This document shows, piece after piece, positions 1 to 10,277 of a DNA stretch of 64,000 nucleotides. The notes under the pieces were generated by a model. That model made no database searches. It was not told the origin of the DNA and saw nothing but the letters and a program-made list of their open reading frames with translations. The translations under genes and the position numbers were made by a program. The first letter of the stretch is position 1, and each line of letters opens with the position of its first letter. The DNA is taken from the NCBI RefSeq assembly GCF_004168255.1, contig NZ_SEWG01000002.1, positions 186,001 through 250,000 on the forward strand, read 5' to 3'. This DNA comes from Mucilaginibacter terrigena (GTDB lineage: Bacteria > Bacteroidota > Bacteroidia > Sphingobacteriales > Sphingobacteriaceae).

Positions 1-708
1 CAGCAGCTAATGTTAAAGGCCCTGGCAAAATTAGGCAAGCCTATTGTTATAGTGCTATTTAATGGCCGCCCGCTTACCCTAACCTGGGAAAATGATAATG
101 CAGCGGCAATATTAAATGTATGGGCGCCGGGCACCGAGGCCGGTAACGCCATTGCCGAAGTATTATTTGGCAACTACAACCCATCGGGCAAGTTAACAAC
201 AACCTTTCCGCGCAGCGTAGGGCAAATACCTTTATATTATAACCATTTAAATACGGGCCGCCCATATTCAACCGGCCCCACCAAATTCAAATCTAATTAC
301 CTGGATATCAGCAACGATCCGCTTTATCCGTTTGGCTATGGTTTAAGCTACACCAGCTTTGGCTACAGTAACATCACACTAAATAAAACCAAATTAAAAG
401 GAAACGAAACCTTAACCGCTACAGTTACTGTAACCAACAAAGGCCCATATGCGGGCGAAGAGGTTGTACAATTATATATTAGCGACCCGGCCGCGAGCAT
501 AAGCCGCCCGGTAAAAGAGCTTAAGGATTTCCAGAAGATAAATTTGCAGGCAGGGGAGCAGAAACAAGTTACCTTTAAAATAACGCCGCAGCAATTGAAA
601 TTTTATAATAGCCAGCTAAAGTATGATTGGGAAGCCGGCGAATTTATTGTACAAATAGGTACAAGCTCGGCCGATACAAAAAATGCTAAAGTGCAGTGGG
701 CTAAATAA
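1..708 (+). CDS. Beta-glucosidase (GH3), C-terminal part, 5' end outside window
   Basis: The reading frame is open from base 1, so this is the 3' part (235 codons) of a longer gene. The visible part carries the end of the GH3 C-terminal (alpha/beta)6 domain (WAPGTEAGNAIAEVLFG, then NPSGKLTTTFPRSVGQIP) and a full fibronectin-III-like domain with FGYGLSYT at its entry and a YISD and RPVKELKDF stretch. This order is typical of bacterial GH3 beta-glucosidases and beta-xylosidases, which remove terminal sugars from oligosaccharides, usually in the periplasm. The nucleophile aspartate and signal peptide lie upstream and cannot be checked. Substrate is unknown. A hairpin terminator follows the stop. 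Confidence 0.9.
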   Translation, partial: QQLMLKALAKLGKPIVIVLFNGRPLTLTWENDNAAAILNVWAPGTEAGNAIAEVLFGNYNPSGKLTTTFPRSVGQIPLYYNHLNTGRPYSTGPTKFKSNYLDISNDPLYPFGYGLSYTSFGYSNITLNKTKLKGNETLTATVTVTNKGPYAGEEVVQLYISDPAASISRPVKELKDFQKINLQAGEQKQVTFKITPQQLKFYNSQLKYDWEAGEFIVQIGTSSADTKNAKVQWAK

Positions 709-752
709 TAGTCGCTAAAAAGCTGAATTTATTTTATATAAAATTTAAATCA

Positions 753-789
753 ATATGCCTTGGTAATATTACTAAGGCATATTTTTTTT
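753..789 (+). terminator. Rho-independent terminator after GH3 gene
   Basis: A 9-bp perfect stem (ATATGCCTT at 753-761 with AAGGCATAT at 774-782) is followed by a T tract. It lies about 45 bp after the GH3 stop. Confidence 0.8.
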
Positions 790-1500
790 ATACAAAGTGT
801 ATATTATTTATTAAAAAACCTTGGTGTAAAAAAGCGTTAAATTTAGGTGCACCCTTTGCCCCGATAAATGTAAACTCAACATTAATTTTATGTTATGTTT
901 ATTTTATATGGCACACTTCTTAAAAAAGTAAAAGAAGTTTTTTAAAATGTGATGGGGCAGATATGCTTTTTGGGCATTTATGTAAAAGAAAACTTCTTTT
1001 TGTTGAAAAAAACCCTTTATAACAAGAATTTTACATTGCAATATTGTTATTTAAAATATTAAAATATTAGCAATGCGATAATTAATTATTATAAAATTGG
1101 AAATATTGTTTAATATACTCACTTATAAATAAATAATTAATAATTCTGTAAATGTAACTTGTGTAACGTGTACACTCTATTTATATTAGAGCATTACCAA
1201 TTATAAACTTTTCTTTTTAAAGAAAGGCAACTGAACTTAACGGACAAATAGCAATGATGTACTTTACACATGGGGCATCGTATGGCAAACGGAATTAATT
1301 TTTTAGGCAGGATAGTGTAACTATATGATAAAACTTTTACAATTTTTTCTTTTTGATCTCTTCACGTTTACCGGGTTTAGCCCGGCCTTTCAAAGAAAAA
1401 GTTCTACAGGTTTTTCTTTTGCTGTCATTCCCTGCAAGCAGCACCAACAATCGAACTACGTTCTTAAATCAAATATATTAATCAACTAAATCTCAATCTC
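790..1500. other. AT-rich intergenic region upstream of susC
   Basis: About 700 bp without a convincing gene on either strand. It is very AT-rich and contains a small CCGGG/CCCGG hairpin at 1371-1385 in what is probably the long 5' leader of the susC transcript. I see no clear TAnnTTTG promoter box and no ribosome binding site. Long leaders before susC genes are common in this phylum, and a regulatory RNA cannot be excluded. Confidence 0.5.
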
Positions 1501-4500
1501 ATGTTTAAAAGTTTACTCCTTAAAGGAAGAACGCTATGCCTGCTACTATGCTGCATGGTATCTTCATTGGTAGTTACAGCTCAAACAAAACACACTGGAA
1601 GGGTTACCGGCAGCGACGACAAGTTGCCTGTAGTTGGAGCCAGCGTGCGCGTTAAGGGTACTACCGTCGGCACGCAAACAGATGTTAACGGACAGTTTAG
1701 CATCAATGTAAACCCGGGTGACGTATTGGTCATCTCATACCTGGGTTATCAAACAAACGAAGTTACTGTTGGCGCAAGCGAATCAATTCCGGTTGTTTTG
1801 CAAGTTGGCAATAACGCGTTGAACGAAGTTGTAGTTACCGGCTACACCTCGCAACGTAAAAAGGACATTTCCGGTTCGGTTACTACTGTAAACATTACGG
1901 CTGCAAAATCGGTTCCTTCGGTAAGCTCAGAAAGTTTACTACAAGGCCAGGCAGCGGGTGTAAACGTTATTACACAGGGTGCGCCGGGTGCTCCTGCACA
2001 GGTAATCATCCGTGGTGCAAGTAACTTTGGCAACTCACAGCCACTTTATGTAATCGATGGATTACAGGCAAGAGACATGTCAAACGTTAACCCTAACGAT
2101 ATCGAATCTATTTCGGTATTAAAAGATGCCGGTGCTGCAGCCATTTATGGTGTAAGCGGTGGTAACGGTGTTGTTTTGGTTACAACTAAAAAAGGTAAAC
2201 AAGGTAAAACTGTATTTTCTTACGATGCATTTTACGGCTCAACGCAACCAAAAAGCGGCAATGTATTTAACGTACTTGGTGCCGATGAGTTTCAAACACT
2301 GATTGCCAAGGTTGACCCTGACAATGACCTGATCAAAGGTAACAGTGGTAAAATTTACGATTACGGTTACCAATCAGGTGCAGGTGCTAAAGGTGTATTT
2401 AACCAAAGCAACGCAAGCGCATTTTTACCAAATTATCACCTGGATAACGATCCTGCAAGGGATTACCTGATCCAGAAATTTGTTAAAGGCGCAGGTACAG
2501 ACTGGTTCCACGAGATATTTAAATCGGCACCGTTACAACAACACACTATTAGTGCAAGTGGCGCAAACGATAAAAATACCTACTTCATGTCTGCTGCTTA
2601 CACAAACCAGCAGGGTACTTTAATAAACACTTACTTTAAAAGGTATCAGGCACGTGTTAATACTACATTTAGTGTTAAAGATCACGTACGTGTTGGCGAA
2701 AACTTCAGCTTCTTCTATATCCAGTCGCCAAATGGTGGTGGTGGTTTAGCAGGTGGTAACCAGGCCGAAGGTAACCCAATCTCTGAAACTTACCGTACGC
2801 TTCCAATTATCCCGGTACGTGATATTGCAGGTAATTTAGGTGGTACTTATGCAGGCCCTGCCGCATTAGGTAACGCACTTAACCCGGTAGGTATGCAGGA
2901 GCGCCAAACAACAACCAACACAAACCTATGGGGTATGCAAGGTACAGCTTTTGGCGAGGTAGATTTCCTGAAACACTTTACAGTTCGTACATCATTCAGT
3001 ACCGAAATTAACAACAGGTACTATTACAACATAGGCTACCGCCAGTACGATAGCGGTGAAGCACATGGTGGTAACAACAGCTACAACGAAGGTTCGTCAT
3101 ACGATACCAGGTTTAACTGGAGTAACACCATTAACTACAAACAAACATTTGGCCAGCACGCTATCAATTTATTAGCAGGTTTCGAGGCAAGAAAATATAA
3201 CTACCGCGAAATTAACGCGTCTACACAAAACCTGTTCTCTCTTGATCCGTTTTACGCAAACATTTCAAACGGAACAAGCGGTACAACTGCAAACAGCGGT
3301 TATGGCGATCTTAACAGGACATTATCTTTATTCGGCCGTTTAGATTACACCTTTGCTGATAAATATATCTTAGGTGCAACTATCCGTCGTGATGGTAGCT
3401 CGGTGTTCTATCCGGGCCGTCAATACGGTACCTTCCCTTCAGTATCATTAGCATGGCGTACATCTCAGGAAGAATTCATGAAAGGTGTTACCTGGGTTAA
3501 TGACCTGAAGATCCGCGGTAGCTACGGTGTATCCGGTTACAATGGTAACGTTTCCCGTAACAGCTTTTACAATGGCTCTGGTGGCGGCCCTGGTAGCTCT
3601 GCTTATCCAATTGATGGTTCTTCAAGCTCAATTACCCCGGGTTACTTTTCAAACTTAGGTAACATCAGAACTACCTGGGAGCGCGATAAAGTAATGAACG
3701 TAGGTTTTGATGCATCTTTATTTGGTCATTTAGACATTACTGCAGAATACTATAAGAAAACTATCAGCAACCTATTGCAAAACTTAGACCTTTTAGCAAC
3801 AGTTGGTGGCGGTGGCCGCCCTACAGTTAACATTGGAGAAGTTGTAAACAAAGGTGTTGATATCAGTGCAACTTACCATGGCCAGGCAGGCGACCTTACT
3901 TACAGCGTTGGTGCAAACGTTACAACCGTTAAAAACACCATCACCGAACTTGGTGCAAGCTTCTTTACAACAGGCATACGTAACGGTAGCGTTGTTAAAA
4001 ATGACGTGGGCACAAGTATAGGTCAGTTCTATGGTTACAAAGTAATTGGTTACTGGAATACTCAGGCAGAAATTGATGCATTAAATGCAGCTCAGAAACC
4101 TGACGTATTTGGCGGCGTATCACCATACGAAAAAGACGCGGCCCCTGGTCGTTTCCGTTACGCTGATATTAATGGCGATAACAAAATTGATGATAACGAC
4201 CGTACCTTTATTGGTAACCCTAACCCCGATTTTACTTACGGTGTTAACTTAGGCGCTCAATACAAAGGGTTTGATTTCTCTGCTGTATTATACGGTTCAC
4301 AAGGTAACGAAGTATACAACTCTATCAAATACTGGACTAACTTCTACGGTTCACAAACAGGTAACAAAAGCAAAGACCTTTTGTACAATGCCTGGGATCC
4401 GGCAAAATCAGCTGCACAAAATGCAAATGCTAAAACTCCGATACTTGAAAAAACAACATACTTCAGTACTGCCGATGCGATCAGTTCTTACTACATAGAA

Positions 4501-4746
4501 GACGGTTCATTCCTGAAACTGCGTTCGGTACAAATTGGTTACACCTTTGGTGCTAATATGTTAAAAAGCATTGGTGTTGATAAGTTACACGTATATGTAC
4601 AGGGTACAAACTTATTTACCGCTACAAAATATACAGGCCTTGATCCGGAACTACAGTCTGTTGACAGGAACAGCCCGGGTATCGACTTAGGTAACTATCC
4701 TAACAACGAGCGCAGGTTTATATTAGGTGTAAACTTGTCATTCTAA
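1501..4746 (+). CDS. SusC/RagA-family TonB-linked outer membrane transporter
   Basis: The 1081-aa product begins with a signal peptide ending near VVTAQT. A carboxypeptidase-D-like regulatory domain follows (about residues 30-105, with GRVTGSDDKLPVVGASVRV and VISYLGYQTNEV), then a TonB box region (NEVVVTGYTSQRKKDISGSV), a plug domain (IRGASNFGNSQPLYVIDG), and a long beta-barrel ending in an aromatic residue (LGVNLSF). SusC proteins form the outer membrane channel of a SusCD complex that imports oligosaccharides, peptides or other large ligands with TonB energy. The SusD partner starts 31 bp downstream. There is no adjacent sigma/anti-sigma pair, and the ligand is unknown. Confidence 0.97.
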   Translation: MFKSLLLKGRTLCLLLCCMVSSLVVTAQTKHTGRVTGSDDKLPVVGASVRVKGTTVGTQTDVNGQFSINVNPGDVLVISYLGYQTNEVTVGASESIPVVLQVGNNALNEVVVTGYTSQRKKDISGSVTTVNITAAKSVPSVSSESLLQGQAAGVNVITQGAPGAPAQVIIRGASNFGNSQPLYVIDGLQARDMSNVNPNDIESISVLKDAGAAAIYGVSGGNGVVLVTTKKGKQGKTVFSYDAFYGSTQPKSGNVFNVLGADEFQTLIAKVDPDNDLIKGNSGKIYDYGYQSGAGAKGVFNQSNASAFLPNYHLDNDPARDYLIQKFVKGAGTDWFHEIFKSAPLQQHTISASGANDKNTYFMSAAYTNQQGTLINTYFKRYQARVNTTFSVKDHVRVGENFSFFYIQSPNGGGGLAGGNQAEGNPISETYRTLPIIPVRDIAGNLGGTYAGPAALGNALNPVGMQERQTTTNTNLWGMQGTAFGEVDFLKHFTVRTSFSTEINNRYYYNIGYRQYDSGEAHGGNNSYNEGSSYDTRFNWSNTINYKQTFGQHAINLLAGFEARKYNYREINASTQNLFSLDPFYANISNGTSGTTANSGYGDLNRTLSLFGRLDYTFADKYILGATIRRDGSSVFYPGRQYGTFPSVSLAWRTSQEEFMKGVTWVNDLKIRGSYGVSGYNGNVSRNSFYNGSGGGPGSSAYPIDGSSSSITPGYFSNLGNIRTTWERDKVMNVGFDASLFGHLDITAEYYKKTISNLLQNLDLLATVGGGGRPTVNIGEVVNKGVDISATYHGQAGDLTYSVGANVTTVKNTITELGASFFTTGIRNGSVVKNDVGTSIGQFYGYKVIGYWNTQAEIDALNAAQKPDVFGGVSPYEKDAAPGRFRYADINGDNKIDDNDRTFIGNPNPDFTYGVNLGAQYKGFDFSAVLYGSQGNEVYNSIKYWTNFYGSQTGNKSKDLLYNAWDPAKSAAQNANAKTPILEKTTYFSTADAISSYYIEDGSFLKLRSVQIGYTFGANMLKSIGVDKLHVYVQGTNLFTATKYTGLDPELQSVDRNSPGIDLGNYPNNERRFILGVNLSF

Positions 4747-4776
4747 AATAGTTAACTACATAAAAGAATTATAGTT

Positions 4777-6611
4777 ATGAAAAATTTGAAATTAAAAATA
4801 ATGATCCCGGCGGCAGTACTACTGTTGGCCTCATCATATTCATGTAAGAAGTTTCTCGATTCGCCCGCCATTGGCTCATTAACCCCCGAGGTAATTGCAA
4901 CCAGGACAGGTGTAGACGGTGTATTAATTGGTGCATACTCATTGGCCGACGGCGTTTACGACGGACAGCAGGGTAGCCCATGGGAAACCGGTACCGATAA
5001 CTGGATCTATGGTAGCGTTGTTGCAGGTGAGGCCTTTAAAGGTTCTAACCCGGGTGACCAGCCCGCTGCGGCAAACCTTGAAGCGTTCAACGCAACAGGT
5101 TCAAACGATTACCTTGACCACAAATGGCGTGTTTGCTATGCTGGTGTACAACGTGCAAACGATGTATTGCGTTTGATACCAACTGTAAAAGATGGTTCGG
5201 TTACAGATGATCAGATTAAGCAATATGTTGCTGAAGCAAAATTCCTGCGTGGTTATTACCACCTGGAGGCAGCTAAGCTTTGGAAAAATGTTCCGTATGT
5301 TGACGAAACGATAACCTACGCGGCAAATAACTACGATGTAGAGAATACAGGCCCTATCTGGGATAAAATAGCAGCGGATTTTGCTGCTGCTGCAGCGGAT
5401 CTTCCGGAAACACAGCCACAAATCGGCCGTGCAAACAAATGGGCTGCTTTAGCTTTCGAGGCAAAAGCACTTATGTATGATCACAAATATCCGGAAGCTT
5501 TTACCATCCTTAAAGATGTAATTGCTAACGGTAAAACAAGTTCGGGCGCTGCTTATGCTTTAGGCAAATATGCCAATAACTTTAACCCATCAACCAAAAT
5601 GGCCCCGAAGGCGTATTTGTTGTACAAACATCTGTAAAAGATGGTGCAAATGGTTTAAATGGTAACGCGGGTAGTGTATTAAACTTCCCTTCTGGTGGCC
5701 CTGCAGGATGCTGCGGTTTCTTCCAGCCAACATTTGATTTTGTAAACTCGTTTAAAGTTGATGCTAATGGTTTGCCATTATTGGATACCTACCAAAACGA
5801 TTACATTAAAAATGACCAGGGTGTAGCTGCGGATGTAGTGTTTACCCCAGGTAATGAAGCGCTTGATGCAAGGTTAGACTGGTCAGTTGGCCGTCGTGGT
5901 ATCCCATACTTAGACTGGGGAATTTGCCCGGGTTCTGCATGGGCTCGTGACCAGCCAAACGGTGGTCCGTACCTGCCAATCAAAAACGTTTATTACAAAG
6001 CTGCACAATCAACCACTTCAGATTCATACGGCGGTTGGGCTGCAAACCAGTCAACTTCAAACAGCTACAACGCTATCCGTTTTGCTGATGTGCTTTTATG
6101 GGCTGCTGAGTGTGCCGTTGAAGCAAACCAACTTGGTGTTGCAGAAGGTTACGTTAACCAGGTAAGGGCCCGCGCTGCTGACGAAAGCGGCTGGGTTAGA
6201 GGTAAATTAACTGGTTACACCGGCGGTGATGCTACTAAACCAGAAGTTGATAATAGCCAGTTTGCTGCAAATTACAAAGTAGGTTTATACACAGGCCAGT
6301 TTACTGCAAACGGCCAGGCTTATGCCCGCAAAGCGGTTTACTTTGAACGCAAGCTTGAGTTAGGTATGGAAGGCCATCGTTTCTTTGACTTATCTCGTTG
6401 GGATGCTGTTAACGGCGGCCCTGCAGGTAGTGTAATGACAACAGAAATTGAAAAATTCCTGAAAAACACACGTGATTTTGGCGATAGCTTCAAATCAGCG
6501 GTTATGAAGGTTGCAAAGTTCACTTCAAACAGGAACGAACTTTTCCCGATCCCACAACCACAGATAGATTTATCTCCGGGTAAAAAATTGAAACAAAACC
6601 CAGGTTATTAA
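4777..6611 (+). pseudogene. SusD/RagB-family surface lipoprotein, interrupted by one frameshift
   Basis: The protein starts with a lipoprotein signal (LLLASSYSC, lipidated Cys23) and has the SusD architecture: an N-terminal TPR-like part with KFLRGYYHLEAAKLW, and a C-terminal part ending FPIPQPQIDLSPGKKLKQNPGY. Frame 1 is open to a stop at 5635-5637. From 5598 the coding continues in frame 3 with NGPEGVFVVQTSVKDG and runs to 6611. Restoring one A in the A4 run at 5596-5599 gives a continuous protein of about 611 aa. Either a recent deletion or a homopolymer sequencing error explains it. No residue block is missing, so the gene may be intact in life. SusD proteins capture ligand for the SusC pore. 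Confidence 0.9.
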
Positions 6612-6627
6612 TTTTTAGCAACCTATA

Positions 6628-6664
6628 AAAGAGGGGGGGATATTTTATCTTCCCCTCTTTTTTT
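6628..6664 (+). terminator. Terminator after susD
   Basis: The stem AAAGAGGGG (6628-6636) pairs with CCCCTCTTT (6652-6660) and continues through G-U pairs and GATA/TATC. A T run follows. It may end or attenuate the susCD transcript before the FG-GAP gene at 6691. Confidence 0.75.
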
Positions 6665-6690
6665 ATTAATATATTTCTTAATATCGTTGC

Positions 6691-9600
6691 ATGAAACCCC
6701 TTAAATACCTGCTATTTATTATTGCCTCGCTTTTTATATTCTCGTGTAAAAAGGCAACCATGTTCGAAAAAATCTCCTCATCACATTCGGGCATAAAATT
6801 CAATAACGAAATAGTTGAAAACGATACCATAAACCCCCTTGATAAGCTTAATATTTACAATGGCGGCGGTGTTGGTATAGGCGATTTTAACAACGACGGA
6901 TTGCAGGATATATACTTTATTGGCAATGCTGTACCAAACCGGCTCTACATAAACAAAGGCGATTTTAAGTTTAACGATGTTACCGAAAAGGCTGGTGTAG
7001 GCGGCAAAGGCGGATGGGGCCGCGGTGTGGCTGTTGTTGATATCAATAACGACGGCTTAAAAGATATTTATGTATGTAATACATTATTAAATGATTCGGT
7101 AAAAAGGTTAAACCTGCTCTACATAAACCAGGGGGTGGATAAAGACGGCGTACCCATCTTTAAAGAATCGGCAAAAGAATACGGCCTTAATATAAATGTA
7201 CACTCTACCATGGCGTCGTTTTTTGATTACGATAACGATGGCGACCTGGATATGTACCTTACCGTTAACGAGGCGCAGTCCACTGATAACACAAGTTCAT
7301 TCAGGCCCATTATAAAAGATGGGTCAAGCCGCAATACAGGCAGGCTTTACCGAAACGATTACGATCCTAAGTTAAAACACGGGGTTTACACCAATGTATC
7401 CAAACAGGCGGGGATACTGATAGAAGGCTATGGCCATGCTGCAAGCATTGTTGATATAAACCGCGATGGATGGAAGGATATATACGTTACAAACGATTTT
7501 TTACCAAGCAATATACTTTACATCAACAACCACGACGGTACGTTTACCGATCGTACTAAAGAATATTTTAAACATACTGCCACAAGCGCCATGGGCCAGG
7601 ATGTGCAGGATATAAATAACGACGGCCTTGCAGATGTTTTTGAACTTGACATGGATCCCGAAGATAACTATCGCAAAAAAATGTTTATGCCGGGTACAGC
7701 GTACCAGTTATACCGAAACTTTGACACTTACGGATATCAATACCAATATAACCACAATACTTTACAGCTTAACCAGGGCCCGCGTTTAGGCCAGAACGAT
7801 TCTATAGGCGCGCCTGCCTTTAGCGAGGTGGCCTTTTTAAGCGGCGTAGCGCAAACAGACTGGAGCTGGGGGCCAATGATAACCGATTTTGATAACGATG
7901 GCTTTAGGGACCTTGTAGTAACCAACGGCTACCCGCGCGATGTTACCGACAAAGACTTCGTTACCTTCAGGAACGAATCGTATATCATTGCCAGCAAAAA
8001 GCAAATACTCGATCAAATACCTATTGTAAAAATATCAAACTACGCTTTCAGGAACAATGGCAAGCTGCAGTTTGAAGATGTAACCAAAAGCTGGGGTATG
8101 GATATAGCATCGTTCTCTAACGGCGCGGCTTATGCCGACCTTGATAACGATGGCACCCTGGATATGATCATCAATAATATTGACGATGAAGCCTTTGTTT
8201 ATAAAAATACCGCGCGCCAGAATGATAAGGCCAGCAATCATTATTTGCAGGTACAGTTTAAAGGCGGCCCGCAAAATAAAGATGGTATAGGGGCCTGGGC
8301 CGATATTTATTACGACCACGGCAAACACCAGGTATATGAAAATACACCGTTTAGGGGATACTTGTCAACCATACAGAATATCGCCCATTTTGGGTTAGGT
8401 AAAGTTACCCGTATCGATTCGGTTGTAATAAAATGGCAAAATGGCAAACAGCAAACCTTAACAAACGTAAAGGCCGACCAAGTGCTTAAGGTTGATATTA
8501 ATAACGCAAAAAGTCCGTATAATTTTAATGTTTCGCCGGTTAACACTCAATCGTTATTTAGCGAAGTAACAGCATCGTTAGGTATAAACTATAAACATAA
8601 CGATGCAGACTTTGCCGATTTTAATGTACAAAAACTACTGCCGCATAAATTATCAGAGTATGCCCCGGCCATTGCAGTAGGCGATGTAGACGGCAACGGC
8701 TATGATGATATGGTTGTGGGCGGTACCTCAAAATACCCTGCCCAGTTATTTTTACAGCAGGCAAACGGTAAATTTATTCAGCGCGATCTTTTAAAAGCAG
8801 GCGCAAAGCCGGCAAGTAATTATAAAGACGAAGGCTTATTACTTTTTGATGCCGATGGCGATGGCGACCTTGACCTGTATGCCGCGAGTGGCGGATACGA
8901 AGCCGAACCAAACTCAAAATCGTACCAGGACAGGTTGTATTCAAACGATGGCAAAGGGAACTTTACCCTCCAAACAGATGCCCTGCCTGCAAATTTTACC
9001 AGTAAGTTGTGTGTAAAGGCGGTTGATTATAATAAGGACGGCTCGCTTGACCTGTTTGTATCGGGCAGGGTCGATCCGTGGAACTACCCTAAGCCGGTGT
9101 CGAGCTTTGTTTTACGTAATGATAGTAAAAAGGGGCGGATCAAATTTACCGATGTAACGCCAACCGCTGTCAAAGGCCTTACAAACCTGGGCCTGGTATG
9201 CGATGCATCGTTTACAGATTATGATAACGATGGCTGGCCCGACCTGGTAATAACCGGTGAATGGATGCCGGTTACCTTTATGAAAAACGACCACGGAGTA
9301 TTTAAAAATGAGACAGCTAAAAGCGGTATAGCCAATAAACTTGGCTGGTGGAATACTATAGCCGGCGGCGATTTTGACCACGATGGTGATATAGATTACA
9401 TTGTTGGTAATACCGGGTTAAATACTTTTTATAAAGCGACAGATAAATACCCTGCTTATGTAACCGCTAAAGATTTTGATAACAATAACAGCTATGACGC
9501 CATCCCGTCGGTATTTTTGAAAGATAAAGACGGTGTGATGAAAGAGTTCCCTACACACAATCGGGACGATCTTGTTAAGCAGATCATCAGCATGAGGATA

Positions 9601-10266
9601 AAATATCAAAATTATAAATCGTTTGCAGTATCAACCATGGATAGTGTGGTAACGCCCGAGATGCGTAAGGGCGCCATCAGGTTAAAGGCTAACGAGTTGC
9701 AATCTTGCTACCTGCGTAACGATGGGCACGGAAAATTCACGATGATACCATTACCTGTAGAGGCACAGATATCGCAGCTGGCCGGTATAATTGTAGATGA
9801 CTTTGATGGCGATGGTAACCTTGATGTAGCCCTTAACGGTAACGATTACGGCACTGAAGTTAGCACCGGCAGGTACGATGCCTTTAACGGCCTGTTATTA
9901 AAAGGTGATGGCAAGGGCGGCTTTAAACCGCTAAGCATTATGCAAAGCGGTTTATACATCCCCGGTGATGGTAAAGCTTTGGTAAAGCTGCGCGGCGCGG
10001 GCGGCGGTTATTTATTAGCGGCAACCCAGTATAAGGATGCGCTAAAAGTTTTCAAATTAAAAAAGCCTGTCAGCACAGTTGCTGTACAGCCGTTAGATAT
10101 GTTTGCCACAATAAAGTATAAAAATGGCAAAACTTCCAGGCTGGAGTTTTATAACGGCGGGTCTTTTTTGTCGCAATCTGGCCGGTTTTTTAATACAAAT
10201 GCTTCTATGGCCACTGTTACCATAACCGATAATACCGGCCGTACCAGACATATACCTTTACAATAA
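6691..10266 (+). CDS. FG-GAP/VCBS repeat lipoprotein with ASPIC/UnbV domain
   Basis: The 1191-aa product has a lipoprotein signal (ASLFIFSC, Cys19). It carries many calcium-binding FG-GAP loops of the DxNxDGxxD type (for example GDFNNDGLQDIYFIG, FDYDNDGDLDMYL, FDADGDGDLDLY, VDDFDGDGNLDVAL), which predict beta-propeller blades. An ASPIC/UnbV domain sits mid-protein (HYLQVQFKGGPQNKDGIGAW to VIKWQNGKQQTL). Proteins of this CRTAC1-like group are often found next to SusCD pairs; their biochemical role is not established. Surface exposure and ligand binding are inferred from the lipid anchor and propeller. The next gene starts 11 bp after the stop, which suggests one transcript. Confidence 0.93.
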   Translation: MKPLKYLLFIIASLFIFSCKKATMFEKISSSHSGIKFNNEIVENDTINPLDKLNIYNGGGVGIGDFNNDGLQDIYFIGNAVPNRLYINKGDFKFNDVTEKAGVGGKGGWGRGVAVVDINNDGLKDIYVCNTLLNDSVKRLNLLYINQGVDKDGVPIFKESAKEYGLNINVHSTMASFFDYDNDGDLDMYLTVNEAQSTDNTSSFRPIIKDGSSRNTGRLYRNDYDPKLKHGVYTNVSKQAGILIEGYGHAASIVDINRDGWKDIYVTNDFLPSNILYINNHDGTFTDRTKEYFKHTATSAMGQDVQDINNDGLADVFELDMDPEDNYRKKMFMPGTAYQLYRNFDTYGYQYQYNHNTLQLNQGPRLGQNDSIGAPAFSEVAFLSGVAQTDWSWGPMITDFDNDGFRDLVVTNGYPRDVTDKDFVTFRNESYIIASKKQILDQIPIVKISNYAFRNNGKLQFEDVTKSWGMDIASFSNGAAYADLDNDGTLDMIINNIDDEAFVYKNTARQNDKASNHYLQVQFKGGPQNKDGIGAWADIYYDHGKHQVYENTPFRGYLSTIQNIAHFGLGKVTRIDSVVIKWQNGKQQTLTNVKADQVLKVDINNAKSPYNFNVSPVNTQSLFSEVTASLGINYKHNDADFADFNVQKLLPHKLSEYAPAIAVGDVDGNGYDDMVVGGTSKYPAQLFLQQANGKFIQRDLLKAGAKPASNYKDEGLLLFDADGDGDLDLYAASGGYEAEPNSKSYQDRLYSNDGKGNFTLQTDALPANFTSKLCVKAVDYNKDGSLDLFVSGRVDPWNYPKPVSSFVLRNDSKKGRIKFTDVTPTAVKGLTNLGLVCDASFTDYDNDGWPDLVITGEWMPVTFMKNDHGVFKNETAKSGIANKLGWWNTIAGGDFDHDGDIDYIVGNTGLNTFYKATDKYPAYVTAKDFDNNNSYDAIPSVFLKDKDGVMKEFPTHNRDDLVKQIISMRIKYQNYKSFAVSTMDSVVTPEMRKGAIRLKANELQSCYLRNDGHGKFTMIPLPVEAQISQLAGIIVDDFDGDGNLDVALNGNDYGTEVSTGRYDAFNGLLLKGDGKGGFKPLSIMQSGLYIPGDGKALVKLRGAGGGYLLAATQYKDALKVFKLKKPVSTVAVQPLDMFATIKYKNGKTSRLEFYNGGSFLSQSGRFFNTNASMATVTITDNTGRTRHIPLQ

Positions 10267-10277
10267 ATTTATAGCCG

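Noticed and set aside
5772..6611. Second half of susD as a separate gene
   Set aside because: The text continues the SusD protein in another frame from 5598, with no start signal at 5772.
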